Shown: piece by piece, positions 17,060 to 26,539 of the stretch
Numbering within the stretch: the stretch's first letter is position 1
Layout: the number at the start of each line of letters is the position of its first letter
Assembly (NCBI GenBank): GCA_963797675.1
Contig: CAWCQQ010000002.1
Coordinates: 2,604,001 to 2,668,000, forward strand
Direction: 5' to 3'
Length of the DNA: 64,000 nt
Origin: DASQPR01 sp963797675
GTDB lineage: Bacteria; Actinomycetota; Actinomycetes; Mycobacteriales; Micromonosporaceae
Notes under the pieces: generated by a model
The model's input: the letters and a program-made list of their open reading frames with translations, nothing else
Database searches by the model: none
What the model was told of the DNA's origin: nothing
Translations under genes and position numbers: made by a program

Positions 17060-18690
17060 CTATGAAATGTTATGTCCGGTGGCATCGTAGGTCAGGTCGC
17101 CGTCGCCGATGGAGTGGAAGTTCTGTGCGGACCCGATGACGGCGAGCCGGTGCATGTCTTCGCCGGTGACCGCAATGGTGACCGGACCGATCTGCTTCCC
17201 GAAATCGGTGCCGGGCGAGAACTGGTAGTAGCTGGTGAGCTGCAGGTCTACCGCCCACTCGCCGTTGGCCTGCAACGTGCCGACGACGCGGTAGTAGCCG
17301 TGCCCGAACGCGAACTGCCAGTCCGTGTTCGCCCACGCAGTGGTCGCCGTGCCCTGGTCCGGAAAGTCGACCCAACCGGAGTCGAACCTCGTCGCACCGG
17401 TGGCGACCCAGCCGATGCGCTGCTGAACGGTCGCGTCGACCGCCGCGGCGAACCCGGTCCGGCATGGTACGCGGCGGTCGAATCGAAGTCGTAGTCAGTG
17501 CCCGACGCGTCCATGTAGTGGGTGAAGAACGCGTTCGCGGCCGGCAATTGGGCGACCGCGAACGCCGCCTCCAACGCGTAGGCGAGCGTTCGAGTCTTCA
17601 CCTCGTCCGCACCCGGGCACTGCGCCTTCGGATCGATCTCGGTGGGGCACGAGAACCAGAAGTCGCCGGTCTGGGTGTTGAAGTCGTCGTGGCCGACCTG
17701 CGCCACCGACCACTCCTCCTGAAACGCGCCGAGCGTGGTGCAGGTCGGGAAAGTAGCGTCGAGGACGGGACACCACGGCGGGTCGGCGGTGGTGGTGCAC
17801 GCGTACGGCGACCACGGCGTCTGCTGCCCCGACTGTTTGGCGGCCACGGTGAAGCACATGTGGGTGTGCGGCTGCAGCCCGGTCCAGGTGTAATTCGTGG
17901 TACCGGCCGGGATGTCGGGGGACGACACGGTGCCGTTGCTCACCACGTACGCGGCGGTGGCATTCGTGGTGTCGGCCCAGTTGATGTTGATGCTGGACGT
18001 ACCCAGAACGGTTGCGGTCACGCTCGGCGGCGTGGTCAGCGCCCAGGTCGTCGCGCACGCGTACGGCGACCACGGTGACTGCTGCCCGTTCTTCTTGGCG
18101 GTGACCGTGAAGCACATGTACGTGTTCGGCGCGAGACCGGCCCATCCGTAACTGTGCGTGCCCGCGGCGAGCACCGGCGACGAGACGTTGCCGTTGCTGA
18201 CCACATATTGTGCGGCGCCGGCGTTCGTGTCGGTCCAGCTGACATAGATGCGCCCGGTACTGGTCGCGCTGGCGGTGATGTTTGTCGGGATGGTCAGCGG
18301 GATGGATCCGCAGTTGCCCGTCGCCGCACTGTTGACCTGCTGGTAGATGTTGCCGCCGGTGTACAGGTACGGGTCGTAGACCCAGCCCGAGCGGCCGAGG
18401 TGGGTGTCGTACAACCAGTCCCAGTAACTGCCGTCGGAAGCCTGCGTGTAGCAGTCGACGATGTTGCTGTACCCGTTGGGCAGGTTGTCGATCACCGTTC
18501 CCCAGGGCGTCGTCCGCACGTTCAGGTTCGTCGTGGTGACGGTGCCGGTCACGAATCGGTAGCAGCCACCGGTCGGCCCGACCAGGCAGGCCTGTGCTGT
18601 GGTGGCAGCACCGAAGACGACGATGCTGGTGGCGATGAGAGTGGCGGCGGCAGCGGCGATGAACCGCCGGAATCGATGTCGAGACATCAT
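17060..18690 (-). CDS. secreted SH3b / fibronectin III protein (one frameshift)
   Basis: About 543 residues. Signal peptide MMSRHRFRRFIAAAAATLIA ending ATTAQA; an SH3-like domain (about 45-110: LNVRTTPWGTVIDNLPNG and SGWVYDPYLY); two FN3-like repeats (about 135-215 and 222-305, each ending QQSPWSPYAC or QQTPWSPYAC). An unrecognised extracellular domain carries EEWSVAQVGHDDFNTQTGDF. A single shift near 17460 moves into the frame ending IGDGDLTYDATGHNIS. SH3b plus FN3 is typical of cell-wall or polysaccharide-binding secreted proteins; no catalytic motif is recognised. The second half of the C-terminal domain contains IGPVTIAVTGEDMHRLAVIG. Confidence 0.75.
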
Positions 18691-18923
18691 GATGCGTACT
18701 TTCTTGGTCGAGTCGGTCGGCCGGCATCACCGGTCAGCGGTTGGTTTATATCGTCACTCATCGAATTCTCGTGGGCCATCGGCCGACCGTGTCCTGAGTG
18801 GACTGGATCTTATGAAGCCCGTGGCAGGCGAGTGAACAAAAACGATTTGACAGCCGCGATAGGTTTATCCTCCGTGCTTCCGAACGGGTGGGGATGCCCC
18901 CACTCACGTTAGGAAGCTCGACC

Positions 18924-20147
18924 ATGCGACGTACGCCTGCATTGGCGTTTCTGCTTGTCACCGTCTTCATCGACATGCTCGGCCTCGGCATCGTCGTGCC
19001 GATTGCGCCGGCGCTGATGACCTCAATTACTGGACACGCGGGCAGCGCCGCCCGCTGGGCCGGCGCCGTCGACGCCAGCTTCGCCGTCATGTTGTTCCTC
19101 ACGGCGCCACTCCTGGGCCGCCTGGCCGACCGGTACGGCCGGCGGCCGATCCTGGTCACCGCGCTGGCGGTCCTGAGCATCATGTTCGCAGTCCACGGGC
19201 TGGCCCGGGCACCGTGGCAGATCCTGCTCGTACACGCCGCGGCCGGCGCGTTCGCCGCCAGTGGCACCGTGGTCAACGCGTACGTCGCCGATATCACGCC
19301 CCCGCAGGGGCGGCCGAAGGCCTTCGGATATGTCGGCGCGGCGATGGGATTCGGCATCGTCATTGGTCCGGTCATCGGCGGCCTGCTCGGTGGCATCGAT
19401 ATCCGGCTGCCGTTCTACGTGACCGCTGGGCTGGCGGGGCTCAATGCGCTCTACGGTGCGGCGATCCTGCCCGAATCCCGGCCCGGTGATCGCACCACCA
19501 GCCTGCACTGGCGCCTCGCGAACCCGGTCACGTCGCTGGTCGATCTGCTCCGCCGGGCGCCACTGCGACCGCTCATCGTGGCCCGTACGCTCAGCGACCT
19601 CGCCCGGGTCATCAATCAGGCGATCTGGGTCTTCGCCATGATGGCCCGGTTCAGCTGGTCAACCACGTACATCGGCGTCGTACTCGGCATTAGTGCGGTG
19701 GTCGGCGCGTTCGTGCAAGCACGGCTGTCCGCGCCGTTCATCGCGGCGCTCGGCGTGCGCCGCGCGGCCGTCGTATGCGCCGTCGCGGGCACGGTCAGCC
19801 TGGGCGGATACGCGCTGGTGCCGGATGGGTGGTACATCATCCTGCCGCTGGTGGCCGGCTCGATTGCGTCGATCGGCAACACGGCCGTGCAGTCCTGGGT
19901 TGCCGATCTGACCGGCGACGACGAGCAGGGCGCGGTGCAGGGTGCGTTGTCCAGCATCACGTCGCTGGCCGAGATCGTGGCGACGGTCGCCGCGACGGCG
20001 GCGTTCGCGTGGTCCCTGACGATCCATCTGCCCGGGTTCACGCTGCTGATCGGCGCGGCGCTGGCGCTCGGCAGTGCGTTCGTACTGGCGAGGGCTAGTG
20101 ACCGCGGGACGCCTCACCCGGCCGTCCGGATTCCGGCTCGCCGGTAA
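18924..20147 (+). CDS. MFS drug-type exporter (TetA-like)
   Basis: 407 residues, about twelve membrane segments. FIDMLGLGIVVPIAPAL in TM1 and GRLADRYGRRP after TM2 (motif A) are those of the TetA/12-TM drug:H+ antiporter branch, with GVVLGISAVVGAFVQ in the second half. ATG 18924 is preceded by AGGAAG with a seven-base gap, which decides the start over an upstream Met. It probably effluxes a small molecule; no TetR neighbour is present to suggest inducibility. Confidence 0.85.
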   Translation: MRRTPALAFLLVTVFIDMLGLGIVVPIAPALMTSITGHAGSAARWAGAVDASFAVMLFLTAPLLGRLADRYGRRPILVTALAVLSIMFAVHGLARAPWQILLVHAAAGAFAASGTVVNAYVADITPPQGRPKAFGYVGAAMGFGIVIGPVIGGLLGGIDIRLPFYVTAGLAGLNALYGAAILPESRPGDRTTSLHWRLANPVTSLVDLLRRAPLRPLIVARTLSDLARVINQAIWVFAMMARFSWSTTYIGVVLGISAVVGAFVQARLSAPFIAALGVRRAAVVCAVAGTVSLGGYALVPDGWYIILPLVAGSIASIGNTAVQSWVADLTGDDEQGAVQGALSSITSLAEIVATVAATAAFAWSLTIHLPGFTLLIGAALALGSAFVLARASDRGTPHPAVRIPARR

Positions 20148-20238
20148 CCCTGGCGTCGATCACCAGTGCCCGATCTCGCGGTCCGTTCGGATAACCCTGG
20201 ACGGATCGCGGGTCGGATGCTGTTGCGCTCTTGGCTGG

Positions 20239-21018
20239 TCAGTTGACCGCCCGGTTGCTGCTGCAGGCGTAGCGGAGAAACAATTCGTCGGCGTCGGACT
20301 TGAGGACGTGCTCCAGGCCTAGGTCGCGCAGCTCGGTCTGCGGACCGGCGATGATCCGACCGGCACCGGCGCCCGCCAACCGTGCGGCCAGCGTCAGGCA
20401 CATCTCGTCGACCACGTCCGCAGCAGCGAGCGCCCCGAAGAGATGCGGACCGCCTTCACACAGCACGTGACGGAGTCCGGCGCCGGTGAGCGCGTCGAGC
20501 GCCGTACGCTGGTGCACGGCCGACTCTCCGGCGACGAGCACCGTCGCGACCGCGCCGAGCGCCTCGCGCCGTTCAGGCGGTGAGCCAGCGTGGGTGATCA
20601 CCCAGGGCCGGACCGGTGCATCGGTCAGCATCCGGTGCTTCGGGTCGAGATCGAGCGTGTTCGAGACGATCACCAGCGTCGGATTCGGTGCGCGACCTGC
20701 CGCGCGCCGTAGGGCTTGATGATCCTCGTTGAGCACGATCGGCCCGTAGCCCTCGTTGCGGAGGGTGCCGGCACCGACCATGAGCGCATCGCAGGCGACG
20801 CGAAGCAGGTCGAAGATCCGTTTGTCGGCCGGTCCGCCCAGCCCGCCGGATTTGCCGTCCACGGTCACCGCACCGTCGGCGCTCTCCACGAAGTTGACGC
20901 GCAGCGCGGGGTGGTCCGGCATCGCGTACGCAGCGAGGATCGCCTCGTCATCGAGCGGGGATGTGCCGGCCCGCGGCCACAGTTGGACAACGTCGGATGA
21001 GTCTGCGCGAAGCGACAT
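20239..21018 (-). CDS. RibD C-terminal / pyrimidine reductase family protein
   Basis: 259 residues with the dihydrofolate-reductase-like RibD_C fold: LRVNFVESADGAVTVDGKSG, ALMVGAGTLRNEGYGP, APNPTLVIVSNTLDLD and GLRHVLCEGGPHLFGAL, ending FLRYACSSNRAVN. Related to riboflavin-pathway pyrimidine reductases but without the deaminase half. Actinobacterial stand-alone members have uncertain substrates. I use ATG 21018 (MSLRADSS); an upstream TTG at 21117 would run through repetitive DNA. Confidence 0.82.
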   Translation of the reverse strand: MSLRADSSDVVQLWPRAGTSPLDDEAILAAYAMPDHPALRVNFVESADGAVTVDGKSGGLGGPADKRIFDLLRVACDALMVGAGTLRNEGYGPIVLNEDHQALRRAAGRAPNPTLVIVSNTLDLDPKHRMLTDAPVRPWVITHAGSPPERREALGAVATVLVAGESAVHQRTALDALTGAGLRHVLCEGGPHLFGALAAADVVDEMCLTLAARLAGAGAGRIIAGPQTELRDLGLEHVLKSDADELFLRYACSSNRAVN

Positions 21019-21029
21019 TCCCCTAGTCT

Positions 21030-21300
21030 GCCTTGTCGATCGAGGGAATCGAGGGATGAGCCTGCCCCGGTCGATCGAGGGATGAGATCGCGGATCTTGG
21101 CTGCAGAGTGTTGGCAAACGTCATGATCACGTCAGTCAGCCGCCCAAGCTTCCAAAACTCGAGATCTTGGCGTCCACGCGAGCAGCTCGACAAGCCACGC
21201 GAGCAGCTGGACATGACATACGAGGGCGACGCGACCAGCTGGACAAGATCGGTGACCAGCCCGGGGGGCCGATTCCCAGGCGGATGCGGCACAGTAGACC
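21030..21300. repeat. repeat-rich intergenic region with a dispersed 19-bp word
   Basis: No gene. GTCGATCGAGGGA occurs twice (about 21035 and 21069), each followed within 20 bases by GAGGGATGAG. CACGCGAGCAGCT occurs twice near 21176 and 21196, with a GCGACCAGCTGGACA variant near 21230. AGATCGCGGATCTTGGCTG (21085-21103) recurs exactly, inverted, at 51272-51290, and GATCTTGG appears once more near 21163. Confidence 0.6.
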
Positions 21301-21312
21301 GGTGACCGCCGC

Positions 21313-22983
21313 ATGAACCCTGCAACGAATCTGGTGGACGAGCCCGTCGCCACGCCCGAACCGGCCGCGCCGGCGCCCGTACGGCCGCTACTGAGCCTTC
21401 CGTGGGCGGTTGTCGCCGCGCTCGCGGGTGGCGTCGCGATGCTCGTCGCCTTCCCGAACTACAACCTGTGGTGGCTCGCCCCGGTCGGCGTCGCGTTGAT
21501 CGCGCTCGCTGTGCACCGCCGGCGGATGCGCAGCGGTTTCTGGCTCGGTGCGCTCGCCGGCCTGACCACGTTCCTGCCGATGCTGCACTGGACGAACATC
21601 GTCGGGGGTGCCGCGCCGTGGCTGCTCCTCGCGGTGTTGCAGGCGCTGTATATCGGGCTGCTCGGTGCGGCGTCGGCCTACGTGAGTCCGCTGGTCGATC
21701 GAGTCCGCTGGTCGTGGCCGCTGGTGACCGGCGTGCTGTGGGTCGGGCAGGAGGCGCTGCGAGACCGTACGCCGTTCGGTGGTTTCCCGTGGGGCCGGCT
21801 CGCGTTCAGCCAGGCGGATTCGCCGCTGCTGCGGTACGCCGTCCTCGGCGGCGCGCCGCTCGTCACGTTCGTCACCGCCGTCTCCGGCGGATTCCTGGCG
21901 CTCGGCGTGATCCGTGCGATGAACGGGCGCGTAAATGTCCGTACCATTGCGGTTTTCTGCGGCGCAGCCGCGATCTTCGTTCTGGGGTTGGCCGTCCCGA
22001 CCAGCGCACCCACCGGCACGCCGATCGAGGTCGCGATCATCCAGGGCAACGTGCCGCGGCTCGGGCTGGAGTTCAACGCGCAGCGACGTGCGGTGCTCGA
22101 CAATCACGTTTTGCAGACCGAGCAGCTCGCGGTCGCCGTGCGCAACGGCACGGTAAAGCAGCCGGACATCGTGATCTGGCCGGAGAACGCGAGCGATATC
22201 GACCCGCTTGTCACCGATGACCCGAATGACAGCGATGCAGCGGCCGAAATCTCCGGTGCCGCGAACCTGATCGACGCGCCGATCCTGGTCGGTGCGGTGC
22301 TGGAAGGCCCGGGTACGCATGCCCGCAACGCCGCGATCGTCTGGACACCGACCACCACGGTGAGTTCCGGGCCGCAATCGGGTCCGCACGGGATGTATAT
22401 CAAGCAGCATCCGGTGCCGTTCGCCGAATATGTGCCGCTGCGCAGCATCGCCCGGATGGTGTCGAAGAAGGTCGACCTGATCCGCAACGACTTCGTCGCC
22501 GGTACGACCCCGGGTGTGCTCTATATGCCGACGGTCTCGAAGGGCCGGGTCACGCTCGGTGACGCGATCTGTTTCGAGGTGGCGTACGACAACATCGTGC
22601 GCAACACGGTCACCGGCGGCGCGCAGATCCTGACCGTGCAGACCAACAATGCGGACTTCAACCCGGCCGAGGCGCGTCAGCAGCTGGCGATGGTCCGGCT
22701 GCGGGCGGTCGAGTCGGGCCGGGACGCGTTGATGATCTCCACCGTGGGTATCTCCGCGTTCGTGGATTCCAGTGGCGGAGAACACAACACCACTGGTTTC
22801 AACGTTGCCGCAGCTGAAGTACGGGAGCTGCGCTTGGGGAACCAACGTACGCTTGCTACAGAGCTGGGCGAAGTTCCCGAGTTCGTGCTGTGTGCGGTGG
22901 CGCTGGCGGCGCTCATCGGCGCCGGAGTGATCCGGCGGTCGCAGCGGATCGGGAAGGCAAGCGCTCCGGCGGACGTTGCTTAA
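21313..22983 (+). CDS. lnt: apolipoprotein N-acyltransferase
   Basis: 556 residues. The N-terminal half has about six to eight membrane segments; the C-terminal half is an extracytoplasmic nitrilase-type domain with the Glu-Lys-Cys triad: IVIWPENASDID (Glu), MYIKQHPVPFAEYVPLR (Lys) and LGDAICFEVAYD (Cys). One further helix follows at the end. It N-acylates the lipid-modified Cys of lipoproteins using phospholipid. In M. tuberculosis the same enzyme is fused to dolichol/polyprenol-phosphate mannose synthase (Ppm1); here the synthase half is absent and fxsA follows after 20 bases. Confidence 0.92.
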   Translation: MNPATNLVDEPVATPEPAAPAPVRPLLSLPWAVVAALAGGVAMLVAFPNYNLWWLAPVGVALIALAVHRRRMRSGFWLGALAGLTTFLPMLHWTNIVGGAAPWLLLAVLQALYIGLLGAASAYVSPLVDRVRWSWPLVTGVLWVGQEALRDRTPFGGFPWGRLAFSQADSPLLRYAVLGGAPLVTFVTAVSGGFLALGVIRAMNGRVNVRTIAVFCGAAAIFVLGLAVPTSAPTGTPIEVAIIQGNVPRLGLEFNAQRRAVLDNHVLQTEQLAVAVRNGTVKQPDIVIWPENASDIDPLVTDDPNDSDAAAEISGAANLIDAPILVGAVLEGPGTHARNAAIVWTPTTTVSSGPQSGPHGMYIKQHPVPFAEYVPLRSIARMVSKKVDLIRNDFVAGTTPGVLYMPTVSKGRVTLGDAICFEVAYDNIVRNTVTGGAQILTVQTNNADFNPAEARQQLAMVRLRAVESGRDALMISTVGISAFVDSSGGEHNTTGFNVAAAEVRELRLGNQRTLATELGEVPEFVLCAVALAALIGAGVIRRSQRIGKASAPADVA

Positions 22984-23003
22984 GGCAACACAGGGAGGTC
23001 GCA

Positions 23004-23519
23004 GTGGTCATGTCAACCGAGCGGGGCGTACGCCCGCCGACGATGGGGCGACGATTCAGCGTCGTAGGTCTGTCGTTCGTGCTGGCCGTGCTCGCGGAGA
23101 TCTTCGCGTTCGTCGGTGTGGCACACCTGATCGGCCTCGGCTGGGCGTTCCTGCTGCTGTTCGCGGTGTCGGCGAGCGGCCTATTCTTGCTGCGGCACGA
23201 GGGTCCACGAGCGTGGCGGCAGGTGCGCGACTACGCGCAGTCCCCGGAACGCCCCGGTTCGAAGCTCACCAAACATCTGACCGGCGTGTTCGCGTCGATC
23301 CTGATTGCGTTGCCGGGTTTCCTGACGGCGATCGTCGGCGCATTGCTGTTCGTGCCGCCGGTTCGCACGCTGGCCGGCCGGGCGACGGCCGGATTCGCGA
23401 CGAAGCGCGTGTCATCGTCGATGGCCGGTGACTTGTTCGGCCCGCGTCGGGTGAAGGTCAAGGTCGGTAAGCCGACGACGCCATCGGACGACACACCGAT
23501 CGAGGGCGAGATCGTCTGA
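23004..23519 (+). CDS. fxsA: FxsA family membrane protein
   Basis: About 171 residues of the FxsA/UPF0716 family, three to four membrane helices in the first two thirds (VLAEIFAFVGVAHLIGLGWA; SILIALPGFLTAIVGALLFV), then a charged tail ending DTPIEGEIV. Function is poorly known; E. coli FxsA affects phage exclusion by F. GGGAGG at 22993-22998 is five bases from GTG 23004 and eleven from ATG 23010; I prefer the GTG. It is coupled to lnt by a 20-base gap and ends at a terminator shared with rbpA, the same neighbourhood as in other actinobacteria. Confidence 0.87.
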   Translation: MVMSTERGVRPPTMGRRFSVVGLSFVLAVLAEIFAFVGVAHLIGLGWAFLLLFAVSASGLFLLRHEGPRAWRQVRDYAQSPERPGSKLTKHLTGVFASILIALPGFLTAIVGALLFVPPVRTLAGRATAGFATKRVSSSMAGDLFGPRRVKVKVGKPTTPSDDTPIEGEIV

Positions 23520-23545
23520 GCCGGAACGTCCAAACAGCATAAGAA

Positions 23546-23578
23546 AAAGCCCCGACGCCGTGACGGCGCCGGGGCTTT
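23546..23578. terminator. bidirectional terminator between fxsA and rbpA
   Basis: 15-bp arms AAAGCCCCGACGCCG and CGGCGCCGGGGCTTT with a TGA loop and one mismatch. The A-run on one side and TTT on the other make a Rho-independent terminator in both directions. Confidence 0.88.
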
Positions 23579-23588
23579 GTGCTTGGTG

Positions 23589-23930
23589 TTATGCGCGACC
23601 CCGCAGCGTGCGGACTTCCTGGAGTCGCTCGGCCAGGATGTCATCCAGCTCGGCCATGCTGCGACGTTCGAGCAGCATGTCCCAGTGCGTACGCGGCGGC
23701 TTCGCCTTCTTCTGCTCGGGTTCGTTGCCGTCGACGAGCCGCGCGATGCTGCCGTCGAACTTGCACTCCCAGGTGATCGGAACCTCGGCGTCGACAGCGA
23801 ACGGGACCTCGAACTGGTGTCCCTTGGCGCAGAGGTATTCGCGAGTCTGGCGCGGCGCCAACTCGGTGTTGCGGTCGGACTCGTAGCTAACGGCTCCGAG
23901 GCGGCTTCCACGCAGCATGCGCTCGCCCAT
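23589..23930 (-). CDS. rbpA: RNA polymerase-binding protein RbpA
   Basis: 113 residues, very close to the M. tuberculosis protein: MGERMLRGSRLGAVSYESDR, a Zn-site/core region with CAKGHQFEVPF and WECKF, and the sigma-interacting KPPRTHWDMLLERRS followed by LDDILAERLQEVR. RbpA binds RNA polymerase and group 1/2 sigma factors and stabilises the open complex; it is confined to Actinobacteria. GGAGGGG lies ten bases upstream of the ATG. This gene anchors the taxonomic placement of the window. Confidence 0.95.
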   Translation of the reverse strand: MGERMLRGSRLGAVSYESDRNTELAPRQTREYLCAKGHQFEVPFAVDAEVPITWECKFDGSIARLVDGNEPEQKKAKPPRTHWDMLLERRSMAELDDILAERLQEVRTLRGRA

Positions 23931-24120
23931 GATCGGCAATCCCCTCCGGGTCGTCGGGTGGTTCGTCTGTGTAACGACACAACACGCGCAACGATTCCCG
24001 CGCGAGCCGGTCAACATGCGAAGAGTAGCCGGGAAACCTGCGAACCTGCCAACCTATCGGCGAGATTACGAAACATCTTATTGGTGTCAAATATTGGATA
24101 AAACGGACAGTCGATCTAGT

Positions 24121-24711
24121 GTGATTTCTGTGAACAGACGCGCGATTGTTTTGGCACTGGCGGCCTTCGCCGCGGTACTCGCGCCCGCCACGGAGAGTCA
24201 CGCGAGCGGACTCAGCTTTGCATTCGCAACTCCACCGCAGGTCACGACCCCAGGTACGTTCTCCAGCGCGATCACGGCGCTGGCGTCCGTCGATGGCAAC
24301 ATGACGATCGACGTCACCGCGCTGCAGCTCCACCGCCGTACCAGGGTGGTCGACCTCACCAACGCCCAGCGAGCGGCGAGCGGGCTCGGTGCTTTAACGG
24401 TCAACGCCGACCTGCAGCGCTCAGCGCAGCGCTACGTCAACCACCTGGCCGCCGACGGTGCGTTCTCGCACACCGACGGTTCGGTGTTGGGCACGCGCGT
24501 GACCCAGGCGGGTTACGTGTACACGTTCGTCGGCGAGAACCTCGCGCTCGGTCAGACGTCGCCGCGCGGCGTGGTGGCCGCCTGGATGGCGAGCCCCGAG
24601 CACCGTGCGAACATGCTCGACGGCCGGTTCACCGAGATGGGCGTCGGTGTCGCACGACGGTCCGACGGCCGCATCCTGTGGTGCATCGACTTCGGCTGGC
24701 CCAAGGCTTAA
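24121..24711 (+). CDS. secreted CAP/SCP domain protein
   Basis: About 196 residues. Signal peptide MISVNRRAIVLALAAFAAVL-like, with likely cleavage after ESHA. The CAP domain (about 75-195) shows NAQRAASGLGALTVN, YVNHLAADGAFSHTDG (His), VGENLALG (Glu), AWMASPEHRANML (Glu/His) and MGVGVA, ending CIDFGWPKA. Bacterial CAP proteins are extracellular; roles are mostly unknown. Starts are GTG 24121 or GTG 24130. It is divergent from rbpA across an AT-rich patch (about 24070-24110), a likely promoter. The stop overlaps the convergent dehydrogenase by four bases. Confidence 0.85.
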   Translation: MISVNRRAIVLALAAFAAVLAPATESHASGLSFAFATPPQVTTPGTFSSAITALASVDGNMTIDVTALQLHRRTRVVDLTNAQRAASGLGALTVNADLQRSAQRYVNHLAADGAFSHTDGSVLGTRVTQAGYVYTFVGENLALGQTSPRGVVAAWMASPEHRANMLDGRFTEMGVGVARRSDGRILWCIDFGWPKA

Positions 24712-26378
24712 TCCGCGCGGTCGACCACTACCGGGAACGCCGCCGCGGCCGCGTCGCCGATGTCCCGGCGGGACAGGCGGTTCGCGATCCACAAGCCGGC
24801 CACGTGGGACGCGTGCTCGTCACCGCGCGCGCTCTCGAACGCGGCCTGCTCGACCAGCAACGCCGCGGTCAACACATCGGCCGCGCGCAACGAAAGGTCG
24901 CGTGCGCCGGCCGCGGTCACGGTCGCCAACGATTCCACCAATGAGGTACGGGCAACCGCCAGCCCGTCCGCCATCGTCCCGGCCGGCGCGACATCCAGAG
25001 CGGCGTCGACGCGCTCCAGCAGCTGCTTGACGCCCTCGTCCCGGCCGATCGCCCGGGCGACGTCGGTGGACAGCACGTTCGACGTACCCTCCCAGATCGG
25101 CAGCACCTGAGCGTCGCGCAGCAGCCGGGGAATGCCGGTCTCCTCTACGTACCCGGCGCCGCCGAAGCACTCCAGATATTCGGAAGCGCTCGCCACGGCC
25201 CACCGGCCGGTTGCGATCTTCGCCAGCGGTGCGACCAGCCGCAGCGCCGCCGCCGCGTCCACCGACTCGTCGACCTCGACCGCGCCGAGGAGCGAGAACG
25301 CATACGCGGTCAGCGCGAACGCCGCCTCCGCATCCACGGCGAGCCGGGTCAGCGTTGCCCGGTGCAGCGGATTCGCGTCCAGCCGGCCGCCCGCGACGGT
25401 GCGCACGGACGCGTACGCGCGGGAGTAGTCGAGGCCTCGGCGCATGCCTCCCGCTGCGGCCGCCGCGTTGTGCAGCCGCGTGATCACGACGAGCGTCATC
25501 ATCCGGGCCAGCCCACCGTGCTCCGGATCGCCGACCGGCTGCGCATAGGCGCCGTCGAGGCCGATCTCGGCAGTCGGTACGGCGCGCGTACCGAGTTTGT
25601 CCTTCAGCCGATGCAACGTCAGACCGGCGGCGGGGGAGAAGCCGTCGTCGGCGTACCGGGGAACCACGAACGGCGCGAGCGTACGGCTGCCGTCCGGCGC
25701 GCCCTCGGGCCGGGCCAGGGCGACCGCCATCGCCGCATCGGCGGCCGAGCAGAACCACTTCTCGCCGGTCAGCCGCCAGCCGTCACCGTCGCGGCGGGCA
25801 ATCGTCGTGGAACGCGAGATATCGGATCCACCCTGCGACTCGGTCATCCACTGGCCGCTGGTGATCGCGGTGTCCGGATCCGTCGAGATCAGGCGAGGCA
25901 GCCACGCGTCGCGAACCGAACCGTCCACATCGGATCGGGACAGCACGGCGGCGGCACCGTCGCTCATCGCCACCGGGCACGAGAACGTCGCCGACTCAGG
26001 CCCGTACACGTGCAGTAATGCGTGTTGGACCACGCGTGCGGTGGACCCGAACGCCGATCGCGCATCGGCGAGGTAGGGCAGTGCGACCACCGCATGTCGC
26101 GCCGCCGCCCGGCGCTGGATCTCCCAGCCCGGCGCGCTTTCCACCCGGTCGATCCGCGCTCCCCAGGCGTTGAACGACCGCAACGTCGGCGGATGCGCCT
26201 CCGCGTCATTATGCGCGTCGCGCAGCGAGCCGGTAACATCGCGGCCGAGCGCGGTCAGCCGGTGCTCGGCCGCCGTGGCACGCTCGGAGCCGAGATAGCG
26301 GTCCAGATACGAGCGAAGGACATGATCAGACGTGTACGGGTCGGTAAGCACCGGAGCGGTCTGCACGAAACGAGCCAT
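24708..26378 (-). CDS. AidB-like acyl-CoA dehydrogenase family protein
   Basis: 556 residues, longer than ordinary acyl-CoA dehydrogenases and similar to AidB/IBR3-type members. MTESQGGSDISRSTTIARRD and LTGEKWFCSAADA form the FAD-binding sheet, RLKDKLGTRAVPTAEI follows, and the C-terminal helical domain has ECFGGAGYVEETGIPRLLRDA and PIWEGTSNVLSTDVARA. AidB protects DNA from alkylation in E. coli by an unclear mechanism; actinobacterial homologues may be true dehydrogenases. Monocistronic on the minus strand. No DNA-repair neighbour other than the two 5'-3' exonucleases in the window. Confidence 0.85.
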   Translation of the reverse strand: MARFVQTAPVLTDPYTSDHVLRSYLDRYLGSERATAAEHRLTALGRDVTGSLRDAHNDAEAHPPTLRSFNAWGARIDRVESAPGWEIQRRAAARHAVVALPYLADARSAFGSTARVVQHALLHVYGPESATFSCPVAMSDGAAAVLSRSDVDGSVRDAWLPRLISTDPDTAITSGQWMTESQGGSDISRSTTIARRDGDGWRLTGEKWFCSAADAAMAVALARPEGAPDGSRTLAPFVVPRYADDGFSPAAGLTLHRLKDKLGTRAVPTAEIGLDGAYAQPVGDPEHGGLARMMTLVVITRLHNAAAAAGGMRRGLDYSRAYASVRTVAGGRLDANPLHRATLTRLAVDAEAAFALTAYAFSLLGAVEVDESVDAAAALRLVAPLAKIATGRWAVASASEYLECFGGAGYVEETGIPRLLRDAQVLPIWEGTSNVLSTDVARAIGRDEGVKQLLERVDAALDVAPAGTMADGLAVARTSLVESLATVTAAGARDLSLRAADVLTAALLVEQAAFESARGDEHASHVAGLWIANRLSRRDIGDAAAAAFPVVVDRAD

Positions 26379-26539
26379 GCAGCCCAGTCTGCCATTCTCT
26401 ATTACCCGTGAGTAGGTAGTGGCGACCTGCGGTTTTTCCGGCTGTATACCCGTTCGTCCCTCGGCGTTAACCAGCGGGTCGCGCGGCTTCCATAGGGTTG
26501 CCGCGGTCCCCGTTCCCGTCGCCGAGTTGGCAGGTCACC

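Noticed and set aside
18888..18923. Upstream Met for the TetA-like transporter
   Set aside because: The ribosome site and family N-terminus support ATG 18924.
21030..21300. CRISPR-like repeats
   Set aside because: Short, irregular repeats without regular spacers.
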